Source of the DNA: Prevotella sp. ne3005
Lineage (GTDB): Bacteria; Bacteroidota; Bacteroidia; Bacteroidales; Bacteroidaceae
Direction: 5' to 3'
Assembly (NCBI RefSeq): GCF_900110085.1
Contig: NZ_FOCK01000001.1
Location: 310,001-374,000 of the forward strand
DNA: 64,000 nt
Positions within the stretch are counted from its first letter, which is position 1. Each line of letters opens with the position of its first letter. Both the position numbers and the translations under genes were made by a program. The notes under the pieces are model-generated. The model was not told the DNA's origin, did no database searches, and saw only the letters and a list, made by a program, of their open reading frames with translations. Shown here one piece after another: positions 24,823 to 32,813 of this stretch.

Positions 24823-27800
24823 TTAATCAAAAGAACTCAATTTTCTACGAATTGCATCGAGGAAAGAGTTTACCGGCCCGTTTGCTTCAACGTCGTCATC
24901 CTTCGTCAGATTTTCCTTAGCGGCGACTTCAATTTCCTCAATAGCGTTATTATTCAGACTATAGACATTCTCACTTGAAGAAAAGAGAATGGCTCCCTTC
25001 TTGGCATTGCCCCATGACAAATTCTCCTTGATATTCTTGAAGAAATACAGATTGTCTACAGCACCCAGTGCAGCCTTCTTCAACTCATTGAGTGCTTTCC
25101 ACTGTACGGGGTTAAGCTGAGGTACAGCGACAAGCGTTGTCAGATAGTCGGTCCAATATTCATCAGTGAGATCCGCCTCATTCGTTTTGAGTGGCAATGG
25201 TACCATATTTGGAGTGGGGAGTGGAATAGCGGCAGGTGGTGCAGGAATGCCTGGTACAGCGGCAGCCGGTGCTAACGCTACTGGTGGTACGAGAGGAACT
25301 GTTCGATCTACAACTCCCTTGCGCCATTCATCTTTGAAGCCCATTTCTGTAAGCAGCGTGATGGCAGCCTTACGCTTCAAAGCCTTCCGCTGAGATTCTA
25401 GGTCATTATTTTCATACTTGGTTGTCAGTGCCTTCTTATCATCCACAATCTCCTTATAATAGAATGTGTCGCCCAATTTATCTTTCTTAAAGGCTGTGAT
25501 AAGCGCTTTTCGGAAATCATCAGGAATATTCCGATCCTTCCATGCACCAAACAAAGCATTGACATCCTTCTCTGACAATCCATACATGCTCTGCAAATCT
25601 GCTATTGCATTTTGTAGATCGACAGCGATCTTTAGAAGTTTATCCCTAGAAGCGATGCGATTATTAACAACGGCTTCTCTTCTCACATCTTCCTTTATAA
25701 AGATTGGACTATTCAGAGTTGATGAGTAGTAATTCAATGCCTTATCTTTAACGTCATTCTTAGCGAACTTGTAATTGTCCTTGAAATCCAAATCTGCTAC
25801 TTTGAGATCTGGCTCCTTAGGATTCTTCCATAACGTCTCCTTCAGATCATCATAGGTTTTACAGATCTTCGGATTCTCGGCCACGGACTTGGCTGGATCA
25901 TAATCATCCGACCATCTCACGGCTTTTGCGTACTCTTCAACATATTCTTTACGAAGATCACAGCACTTGTTATAGGCAGTACGATAGTCAGCATCAATCT
26001 TATTTCCCAATGTATTTACTCTGGCTATCATCTCAACCACACCTGATGATAATTTCAAGCCTGGACGGAGATCCTCCTTCGCCTTCTTCTTGAGGACTTC
26101 CTGAACTGTAGCGTTGTCCTTATAGGCAGCTGCAGGATAGTCGCACTCACCCTTACCCGACTCTAGCATCAGGTATCTGTTGGACTTAACACGCAGGTTT
26201 CCTTCAGCTGGGCGCCAGAAGATGTCGAGCACATTCCTCACCATCGACAGGTCGACAATGTTCAGAGCCTTCTGTGCCAGTTTCTTCGTAACGGCAGCAG
26301 CCATATTTCCAAAGAAAGCAGAAGCAATATCACCACCACTCTTATCAATGGTCTCACCCAACAGCTTGTACTTAACATTGGTACCTGAAGTGATCTCCAG
26401 ATTATTACCGGCCGAGATAGAGACATTCTTACCAGAAATGGAGACGTCACCGTTAGGAGCAGAGATGTTAATGCCTGAGAAAGCGCTGAGATTCACTTCA
26501 CCCCAAGGAGATGCGATGGATACTTCACGTCCATCGGTAGAACCAGAGATCTTGTAAATACCATATTTATCCGCAAGCTCAAATCCACCACCAAGAGCGA
26601 TATTGTTCTTACAACCTGCTGAGGGTTTTAATACAGCCTCTTTAAAAGCGCTGAATCCAGGGATGAGGGAGATGAAAGGCGTTATTGTACCAACGCCCGG
26701 AAGGAACATGCCATTCAAGAAGGAGGCAATACCTTCTTCATCATCGGTCATTGTAAACTGGTGACCTCCAGGCGTGCTCTGGATGTAATCATTACCATCA
26801 CCTTTTGAGGTCACGCCGCCCAGGACATAGGGACGCTCCACATTTCCGTCGATAAAGCCCACCAGCACCTTATTCTTCTCATAATGCTTTCCGACAATAG
26901 GAGAGCCGGCAGAACCCGCCGTGAAGGTAAGCCAGGGCGAAGAGAGTTTCTTCGTCTCATCAGTGATGCTTTCTTTCTTCTTCTCGTCCTCGAAATGAAT
27001 GGTCTGCCATTTATCGAACATCACCCTGACACGGTTCTTGCCACTGGGGTCGTCCGCATCGGTAATGGTTGCGATCTGAGGATCAGACATCTTAACATGA
27101 CCAGAAGGAATCACAACGGGATAGAAAATCTTGTCACTGTTTTGGGGAGTGGCAATGACCTCGAACACCTGAGCTCTGACAGTCACCTGTTCAATTTCTT
27201 TTGTATCTTTATCTAAATCGTAATAAGTATTCTCGTCGACATGGGAAGAGATTTCGAAAACAAGGAACGGTTCACCATTGACGTTAATAATATCACCCAG
27301 ATTCAGTTCGGGGCATGTGGTGCCATAATCAATGTTGACGGCATCCTTGGCTGCAAGGAACTCTTTTTTCAGAATCTTGAAGTACTTTTTCTCATTATAA
27401 TCGGTATTGATTTCTGAGAACAGGTTATAACCGGTTGCTATATCTTTATTGTCGTCATCACCAAAATTATAGTCACCATACTGTTCGTCCAATCCCGGCT
27501 TGTCTTTGTCGGGGAAATAGTCTTTATCAAAACTCTTGTTATCCTTTAAGACGCCTAACTCCTTGACAAGAAGATCATAGGAATTATCAAACAAGCGGTT
27601 AGTCAGATAAGTAGGTATGTTCTTGTCGTTCTTGAGTAAGGCTGCAACTTCCTTCATAGCCACCTTGTCGCCCTTTCCGTTAGGACAGAACAAGTTACCT
27701 GAGATAGAATTAGGGCTCTTTCTCAGTGTACTGCCAATGAAGTCTTTCTCTTCAGAAGCTGCACAATCATATTTCTCAGTCTCAGGAATAATCTTACTCT

Positions 27801-28656
27801 CATTGTCAAGGTTGACATATGTGATATCGTTATAATCCTTGTCGATCGTCTTCTCTTTAGCAGTAGCGTTGTAACCGATGTTCAGCTTGCCATTCTCGTA
27901 ATACAAGAACTCACCCCAACGGTTGGTAGTACGGGCCAGGAAATCGTAGAAGCTCTCGTTATACTGTACCAGATACGGGAAGATGTGCTCCTTCTTTTCA
28001 GAGCCCTTCGTATAGAACAACTGCTGGGCACCGCTGCTTTCCAGTACTATTGATTTGCTGTTATCATAAGGAAGGGGATAGGTGTACACCTTTTTCTTCG
28101 ATCCGTCTGGTAGGGTTTCATCCGTTTCCTTTTGCTTAAGCTCGTCAGTCAGGATATCTTCAATAAGTTTCTTACCCACGAATGAGCGACTAAAATGATT
28201 GAGTGTCAACAGTTTGTCGGGGCTATAGATCTTCAACGTAACAAACAATGAATCGGTCTTATAGCGAGGTTTCACTTCCTGGACATAAAAATCGTTACCG
28301 ATTGTATGACTCACGCACTCGTTGTTCTGAGCATCCTTTCCCATCTCCTCAAGCGATACCTTCTTGTTTTTAAACAACTCGATAAGCACACTCTTTCCGA
28401 TGGTTTTCCATTTACTGCCTAGTGCTTTGGTCAGCTGTATCTCTGCGGAGACCTCTGTAGGCTGATACATCTTCTTCTTAAAGCTCAGATCTACCAGATT
28501 CAGGGTATAATCCATGCCGTCGGTATCGGAAACCTTGACAGAGATGGTATCGGTCTCCATCTCGTTGGAGACATGCAAGTCTCTTGCTACAAGACTTTTC
28601 AGAGTAGAATCCTGGTAGCAATTGACTTGATGTATTGTTAATCTTAATTTTGCCAT
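24823..28656 (-). CDS. tssI: T6SS spike protein VgrG (TssI), second copy
   Basis: A 1,277-residue VgrG. The gp27-like base occupies residues 1-510 and includes Pro-Tyr-Leu-Val-Gln-Tyr-Asn-Glu-Ser-Phe-Tyr-Asp-Phe-Leu. The OB fold lies at about 525-630, with only a short charged loop where VgrG1 has its long coiled-coil insertion, and the Gly-Asn-Val-Glu-Arg-Pro-Tyr-Val-Leu-Gly motif. Needle strands run to about 760. The C-terminal 500 residues are mostly helical, with a Pro/Ala-rich linker at about 1118-1155 and a late Trp-Gly-x4-Gly-Ala-Ile-Leu-Phe-Ser motif as in VgrG1. The extension is AT-richer than the partner genes. It follows two tube-like genes. Confidence 0.9.
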   Translation of the reverse strand: MAKLRLTIHQVNCYQDSTLKSLVARDLHVSNEMETDTISVKVSDTDGMDYTLNLVDLSFKKKMYQPTEVSAEIQLTKALGSKWKTIGKSVLIELFKNKKVSLEEMGKDAQNNECVSHTIGNDFYVQEVKPRYKTDSLFVTLKIYSPDKLLTLNHFSRSFVGKKLIEDILTDELKQKETDETLPDGSKKKVYTYPLPYDNSKSIVLESSGAQQLFYTKGSEKKEHIFPYLVQYNESFYDFLARTTNRWGEFLYYENGKLNIGYNATAKEKTIDKDYNDITYVNLDNESKIIPETEKYDCAASEEKDFIGSTLRKSPNSISGNLFCPNGKGDKVAMKEVAALLKNDKNIPTYLTNRLFDNSYDLLVKELGVLKDNKSFDKDYFPDKDKPGLDEQYGDYNFGDDDNKDIATGYNLFSEINTDYNEKKYFKILKKEFLAAKDAVNIDYGTTCPELNLGDIINVNGEPFLVFEISSHVDENTYYDLDKDTKEIEQVTVRAQVFEVIATPQNSDKIFYPVVIPSGHVKMSDPQIATITDADDPSGKNRVRVMFDKWQTIHFEDEKKKESITDETKKLSSPWLTFTAGSAGSPIVGKHYEKNKVLVGFIDGNVERPYVLGGVTSKGDGNDYIQSTPGGHQFTMTDDEEGIASFLNGMFLPGVGTITPFISLIPGFSAFKEAVLKPSAGCKNNIALGGGFELADKYGIYKISGSTDGREVSIASPWGEVNLSAFSGINISAPNGDVSISGKNVSISAGNNLEITSGTNVKYKLLGETIDKSGGDIASAFFGNMAAAVTKKLAQKALNIVDLSMVRNVLDIFWRPAEGNLRVKSNRYLMLESGKGECDYPAAAYKDNATVQEVLKKKAKEDLRPGLKLSSGVVEMIARVNTLGNKIDADYRTAYNKCCDLRKEYVEEYAKAVRWSDDYDPAKSVAENPKICKTYDDLKETLWKNPKEPDLKVADLDFKDNYKFAKNDVKDKALNYYSSTLNSPIFIKEDVRREAVVNNRIASRDKLLKIAVDLQNAIADLQSMYGLSEKDVNALFGAWKDRNIPDDFRKALITAFKKDKLGDTFYYKEIVDDKKALTTKYENNDLESQRKALKRKAAITLLTEMGFKDEWRKGVVDRTVPLVPPVALAPAAAVPGIPAPPAAIPLPTPNMVPLPLKTNEADLTDEYWTDYLTTLVAVPQLNPVQWKALNELKKAALGAVDNLYFFKNIKENLSWGNAKKGAILFSSSENVYSLNNNAIEEIEVAAKENLTKDDDVEANGPVNSFLDAIRRKLSSFD

Positions 28657-28665
28657 ATATAATAA

Positions 28666-29145
28666 TTAATGAATAAACGTACTTTGGAAATTATTGTCTA
28701 CACCGAGGTAGGTCACAGAGCGTGACAGAAGGGTCACCTTCATCTCAATCTGCGTGTTGCTACCTGCCTGATTAGTGGTAGAGGAATATTTCTCTTCGAT
28801 ATGTACGATGTAACCGTTGACTACCATTCCATCTTCATAGGAATTCAGACGCTGGTTCTCATTATAAGTCACATTAAACAGAAAAGAGAAGTTGGTATGC
28901 TCGTTGGACACCAGTTCCTTATAGAACGCCTTGGCCTGACGAGGAGAGTTTGCACGGATGGTAAACTCAAGAATGACAGGATTCAAGGCACCGTAGATAT
29001 CACCGGCCTCATTACGCTTGTGCTCACAGTCGTAATTAAAATGCTGAACGGTCATGCAGTTCTCTTTCAGCACGTTCATGGGGTTGTCGAGGAAATTATC
29101 CATCACGACAACAGCTTTCAATTCATTGGAATATAATGTTGCCAT
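28666..29145 (-). CDS. TssD-like tube or tip-adaptor protein
   Basis: A 159-residue protein. Its N-terminal half matches the truncated frame at the left edge of the window. The middle is a string of beta strands (Gly-Ala-Leu-Asn-Pro-Val-Ile-Leu-Glu-Phe-Thr-Ile-Arg, then a Phe-Ser-Phe-Leu-Phe-Asn-Val strand), and a Val-Val-Asn-Gly-Tyr-Ile-Val-His-Ile-Glu-Glu-Lys-Tyr segment near 108-121 parallels the Cys-Val-Asn-Phe-Glu-Glu-Lys-Trp block of the main TssD proteins. I therefore place it in the TssD/Hcp fold. It is encoded 9 bases before vgrG2, so it may join the tube to this particular VgrG. Confidence 0.72.
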   Translation of the reverse strand: MATLYSNELKAVVVMDNFLDNPMNVLKENCMTVQHFNYDCEHKRNEAGDIYGALNPVILEFTIRANSPRQAKAFYKELVSNEHTNFSFLFNVTYNENQRLNSYEDGMVVNGYIVHIEEKYSSTTNQAGSNTQIEMKVTLLSRSVTYLGVDNNFQSTFIH

Positions 29146-29148
29146 CGC

Positions 29149-29562
29149 TTACACACATTTAAATTCTACATCTTCTATTTCTATCGAATCAGCTACAATG
29201 GCCAACTTGACGAGTCGTCGGCTGGAGTTGTCGATATCATAAATCTCAGAGAGCGAGAGGCACTTGGCGTTCTCGAAATAAATCACCTGAGGGTCTGCCT
29301 GATTCTGCATCATATCTCCTATCAGACTGATGGCGATACGACCTTCACGGATTTCTTGATTAGAGAACCACTGGAAGAGACCGAGATCTTTCTTACCCGG
29401 TGCAATCACCACAACCTCCAAACGCTCGCAACGGGCCGGACGCTCCGGACTGAAGGCGTTGTAGGGTCGATCAAAAACAAAGCGACAGTCAGCAAGCAGA
29501 TACTGCTTGGTGTAACGTCTAATGTTGTTGTCGCCGAATTCTAAAGCTGCTATTAATGCCAT
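29149..29562 (-). CDS. tssD: T6SS tube protein, TssD family (Hcp-like)
   Basis: A 137-residue TssD-family protein, paralogue of 206-622 with the same MALxAxLxFGDN start, Leu-Ala-Asp-Cys strand and Arg-Cys-Glu-Arg-x-Glu-Val-Val-Val-Ile-Ala-Pro-Gly-Lys block. The ATG at 29562 is chosen by that alignment and because the promoter lies 30 bases upstream; the frame extended further upstream would begin inside or before the promoter. It is the first gene of the long vgrG2 unit and is separated by only 3 bases from the next tube-like gene. Confidence 0.83.
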   Translation of the reverse strand: MALIAALEFGDNNIRRYTKQYLLADCRFVFDRPYNAFSPERPARCERLEVVVIAPGKKDLGLFQWFSNQEIREGRIAISLIGDMMQNQADPQVIYFENAKCLSLSEIYDIDNSSRRLVKLAIVADSIEIEDVEFKCV

Positions 29563-29591
29563 ATTTTCTATTTTTATTCTGATTTTTTTTG

Positions 29592-29622
29592 CAAAAGTAG
29601 TATATATCTTGTATGCTTCAAA
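29592..29622 (-). promoter_or_regulatory. Promoter of the vgrG2 operon
   Basis: On the minus strand TTTG (29622-29619), a 19-base spacer and TACTTTTG (29599-29592) match the Bacteroidetes consensus in both boxes and spacing. The -7 box ends 29 bases ahead of the ATG at 29562. The same architecture serves vgrG1. Confidence 0.8.
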
Positions 29623-29739
29623 GGTTTTTCCCCTGTTTTTTGCCCAAGTGGTTGCGACACGAGAGCGTTTTTGCGACAAAACGGGGGGTGATTCCCGGAA
29701 TCTGTCGGATTACCCGGACCTGTGAAGGACTAAATGACA

Positions 29740-30321
29740 TTAATTGTCGCGAGTCATCATCAGGCGGTATTCAACGGGAGTCATACCTATGGCTTCCTGG
29801 AAGCGGCGCTGCAAGGTACGGACGTTACCGAAGCCAGCCTCCTCGGCAATCACAGCTATCGTGTAATTAGGTTGCTCGCGGAGCATGCGCATGGCTGACA
29901 ACAGACGTATGTTGTCGATATAGGCCTCGGGCGTACGATAGATCGTCTGCCTACGGAAAAGGCGGTTCAGGCGTTCCTGACTGACGCCTAACAGCCGGGC
30001 TAAGGCTGCAGTATCGAAGTCAGGATTCTGATGGAGCATGTCGCTCTCGACACGCATCTCAATAAGGGCCATCAACTGACCGTCGTCCTGAAGGTCTGCA
30101 TTCCGCTGGCGCTCGATATTACCCTCAAGCAATTCGCGTGCTACTTCCACTCGGCGACGCAGGTCTACATCGTCTTCCAAGCGTTCTGAGAGGTCAAGGT
30201 TACGACTAATCAGCCGCATCATCTCATCCTTCAGTTGATCAATCTCTTCTCGCAGAGCGGCGTTCTCGGCCTGCAGCTGCTGGAGTTCATTGTTTTCAGT
30301 TTTGCTAGTTGATTTTGGCAT
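29740..30321 (-). CDS. AraC-type regulator with N-terminal coiled coil
   Basis: A 193-residue protein. Residues 8-60 form a Leu/Glu-rich coiled coil that probably dimerises it. Residues about 100-190 are a typical AraC helix-turn-helix pair: Phe-Asp-Thr-Ala-Ala-Leu-Ala-Arg-Leu-Leu-Gly-Val-Ser-Gln-Glu-Arg-Leu in the first, and Ile-Ala-Val-Ile-Ala-Glu-Glu-Ala-Gly-Phe-Gly-Asn-Val-Arg-Thr-Leu-Gln-Arg-Arg-Phe in the second, ending Gly-Met-Thr-Pro-Val-Glu-Tyr-Arg. There is no ligand-binding or receiver domain. It lies 35 bases after the second TonB receptor gene with no clear promoter and is likely the last gene of the signalling/TonB operon. It might regulate that operon or the T6SS unit that begins 180 bases away. 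Confidence 0.85.
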   Translation of the reverse strand: MPKSTSKTENNELQQLQAENAALREEIDQLKDEMMRLISRNLDLSERLEDDVDLRRRVEVARELLEGNIERQRNADLQDDGQLMALIEMRVESDMLHQNPDFDTAALARLLGVSQERLNRLFRRQTIYRTPEAYIDNIRLLSAMRMLREQPNYTIAVIAEEAGFGNVRTLQRRFQEAIGMTPVEYRLMMTRDN

Positions 30322-30356
30322 ATATATCTATTATTATAGTTTATTATCTGTTTGAT

Positions 30357-32798
30357 TCAGAAGGTATAAGCCACAGAGGCCATCAGGGTACGGCCATGCT
30401 GGAAAACCGGATGCTTATCATCAATAGCATCGATTATATAACGATCGGAATTCAGGAGGTTCTCACAGTCAAGGGAGATATTCAGACGCTGACGGTAGCA
30501 ATACTTGATGCCAAGGTCGAAAAACGCCTGTGCCTTCAAATAATAATCATCCTTCATGACATCGGTTTGGTTCAACTGACGGCCAATATAGGATGCATGG
30601 CCATAGACCTTGAGTTCGTGACTGGCAGTCTGAAAGAGTTTGTAGGCACCAAAAAGGCCCATGGTAAAATGGGGAACGCCCGTTACGACTTTCTCTATAC
30701 TATTATAGTAGTAATTCTCACAACTAACGGTATGACAATAGTAAAGGTTGAGCCCGCCTGAAAGCCGTTGGTTAGTATATCGGACACTTGCCTCTATGCC
30801 GATATTTTTCATTTGGCTGTTATTCATGGATTTTGTCATATCAAGAACGTCCTCGTCTATCCTGCTGCTAGCCCAGCATGGCAGATTGAGAAAATAATTA
30901 TAGAAAAGGTTGAATTCATAATTCAGGTGCCACGGAACAATTTTACCCATAGCCGTCAACTGTAAAGCCGACAGATGCTGAGGGTCTAGTTTAAAAACCC
31001 CATTAAGAATGTATCGGTAATAAAACGCCATATCGGCAAAAGCCTCAGCATACGACAACTTCAGGCTAAAACGGTCGCTAGGTACATACATCAGGGCCAG
31101 ACGTGGGGAAAAAGTTGTCAACTGATCTACCTTACGGAATCTTTGGTCGAAACGCAGACCTGCATTCAAGATGAACTGTGGTGTGAAGTAGTGCTTGTCT
31201 TGCACAAACAGAGAGAGATTGTCTTCCCTTCCTCCCTCAGTCAGTGTCTCATCGAAAATGGAGACAGATTCAGATCCCTCATTTATAGCCAAGCCCACCA
31301 TGGAATTGATAGAGAAATGCTCAAAATGACAGCCTACCAACAGGTTTCCCTTCATATTTGAAAAACGATAGTCGGTAGCTACTTTTATGACGCCACCAAA
31401 TGAAGACTCCTTATAATCGCTGACATCTATTCCCCTGTCTTCTACAATCGTTTGATCGTCAGGATCAATTTCTTCATCAGAGAACTCCATTTCATCTATA
31501 TTTTCCCTTCGAAGAAATAAAGTGTCATAGTTAACAGCATAATGGTGCGAGGTGTTCCAGCTGCCATAAAGTGAGGCATTGAGAGAGAATCTGCCCAACT
31601 GACGGGTGTAACCAAACTCTATATGCGTCTCCTCATTACCCTCACCGGGCTTGTTGCCTAAGACATTAGAATAAATATCATAATCATAGCCAGAATTACT
31701 AGTATGTTGGAATAGTTTCTTGGTTCTCTTATAGCTGACCATTGCATTAAAACCTTTCAACCTAAAGGTGAAGCCTAAGTCATAAGAAGGGGTGTCTCTA
31801 TAGCTATCGATATAAAGTCTGTCAGGCCCCACACAGGCATTGAAATTATAGCCCCATGTATATGAAGTAGATAAATGACTGGCATAGTAGCCCTCGCCGT
31901 CATTAAAATGACGAATTTGTCCGTCAGACCTATAGAGCGATGCCCAAGCGGAAATATCGGCATCCATGAACTGTGTACCCATCAGTATGTCAGCCCTGTG
32001 GGTGTTGTAGGAGCCATAGCCGTAACGTGCCTTGATGCCATTGATATCACGGCCGCTCTTGGTAATGATGTTCACAACGGCAGAAAGGGCCACATTACCA
32101 TACAAAGACGAAGCCGGACCGCGAAGCACCTCTATGTGGTCGATCTTCTCAAGGCTGATGGAATAGCCGGTTGTTCCGATGTTGGTGGTATGGTTGTTCA
32201 GACGGTGACCGTTTTCCATAATGAGGATAAGTTCCTGTCCATAGGCATAGGCACCATGCATCGCCAGATTCTCACCCGGGGAATAGGGTGCAATCTCCGC
32301 CATACCCGGCACATAGGCTGCCAGGATCTGGTTGAGGTTCTTGTTATAGCCAAGTTCCTCTATCATCTCGGCCGTAATGATGGTGATGGGCACAGGGGCT
32401 TCGTTGACGCTCTCACTCTGATTGGACGCCGTGGAGATGGTGGTGGTTAAGCCCTGCTTGATGTCATTAATCATATCAACAAAGCGGGGCGGGTAATCAA
32501 TAGTAGGCGTGTAATACGGATTTTCTTCGAGTACCAGTTCAGCATAGTGTCGGGCATCATCCTGCTGGTCGAGGGCCAGACAGCAAAGTGACAGCAGACG
32601 GTAGCCTGAGAGCCGCTGGGCATTATCCAGCCTCTTGACGCAGTCTTCGGCCAGTTTCTTAGCTTCCAATATCCTTCCTATCTGGTACGCCTCTTCTGCC
32701 TGTTCTAACATCTGACGGGGAGAATTTTCTTGAGCACTGACAGTAAGAACTGCCAGCAACAGCGCAACGACGATAGGAAAGAGTCTTCTTTTGTTCAT
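30357..32798 (-). CDS. TPR-TonB-dependent receptor fusion (copy 2)
   Basis: An 813-residue outer-membrane receptor. Signal peptide 1-22. Residues 25-115 are TPR-like helices (Ala-Glu-Glu-Ala-Tyr-Gln-Ile-Gly, Leu-Leu-Ser-Leu-Cys-Cys-Leu-Ala-Leu) where other receptors have a carboxypeptidase-like or STN domain. The plug follows at about 130-250, with Val-Pro-Ile-Thr-Ile-Ile-Thr-Ala-Glu-Met-Ile and Ile-Glu-Val-Leu-Arg-Gly-Pro-Ala-Ser-Ser-Leu-Tyr-Gly. The rest is a 22-stranded type barrel ending in an aromatic strand. The first 270 residues are almost identical to those of copy 1, and the barrel loops differ. The ligand is unknown. ExbB/ExbD-like energisers are encoded upstream in the same block. 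Confidence 0.88.
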   Translation of the reverse strand: MNKRRLFPIVVALLLAVLTVSAQENSPRQMLEQAEEAYQIGRILEAKKLAEDCVKRLDNAQRLSGYRLLSLCCLALDQQDDARHYAELVLEENPYYTPTIDYPPRFVDMINDIKQGLTTTISTASNQSESVNEAPVPITIITAEMIEELGYNKNLNQILAAYVPGMAEIAPYSPGENLAMHGAYAYGQELILIMENGHRLNNHTTNIGTTGYSISLEKIDHIEVLRGPASSLYGNVALSAVVNIITKSGRDINGIKARYGYGSYNTHRADILMGTQFMDADISAWASLYRSDGQIRHFNDGEGYYASHLSTSYTWGYNFNACVGPDRLYIDSYRDTPSYDLGFTFRLKGFNAMVSYKRTKKLFQHTSNSGYDYDIYSNVLGNKPGEGNEETHIEFGYTRQLGRFSLNASLYGSWNTSHHYAVNYDTLFLRRENIDEMEFSDEEIDPDDQTIVEDRGIDVSDYKESSFGGVIKVATDYRFSNMKGNLLVGCHFEHFSINSMVGLAINEGSESVSIFDETLTEGGREDNLSLFVQDKHYFTPQFILNAGLRFDQRFRKVDQLTTFSPRLALMYVPSDRFSLKLSYAEAFADMAFYYRYILNGVFKLDPQHLSALQLTAMGKIVPWHLNYEFNLFYNYFLNLPCWASSRIDEDVLDMTKSMNNSQMKNIGIEASVRYTNQRLSGGLNLYYCHTVSCENYYYNSIEKVVTGVPHFTMGLFGAYKLFQTASHELKVYGHASYIGRQLNQTDVMKDDYYLKAQAFFDLGIKYCYRQRLNISLDCENLLNSDRYIIDAIDDKHPVFQHGRTLMASVAYTF

Positions 32799-32813
32799 AT
32801 CTTGATTGGTTTA

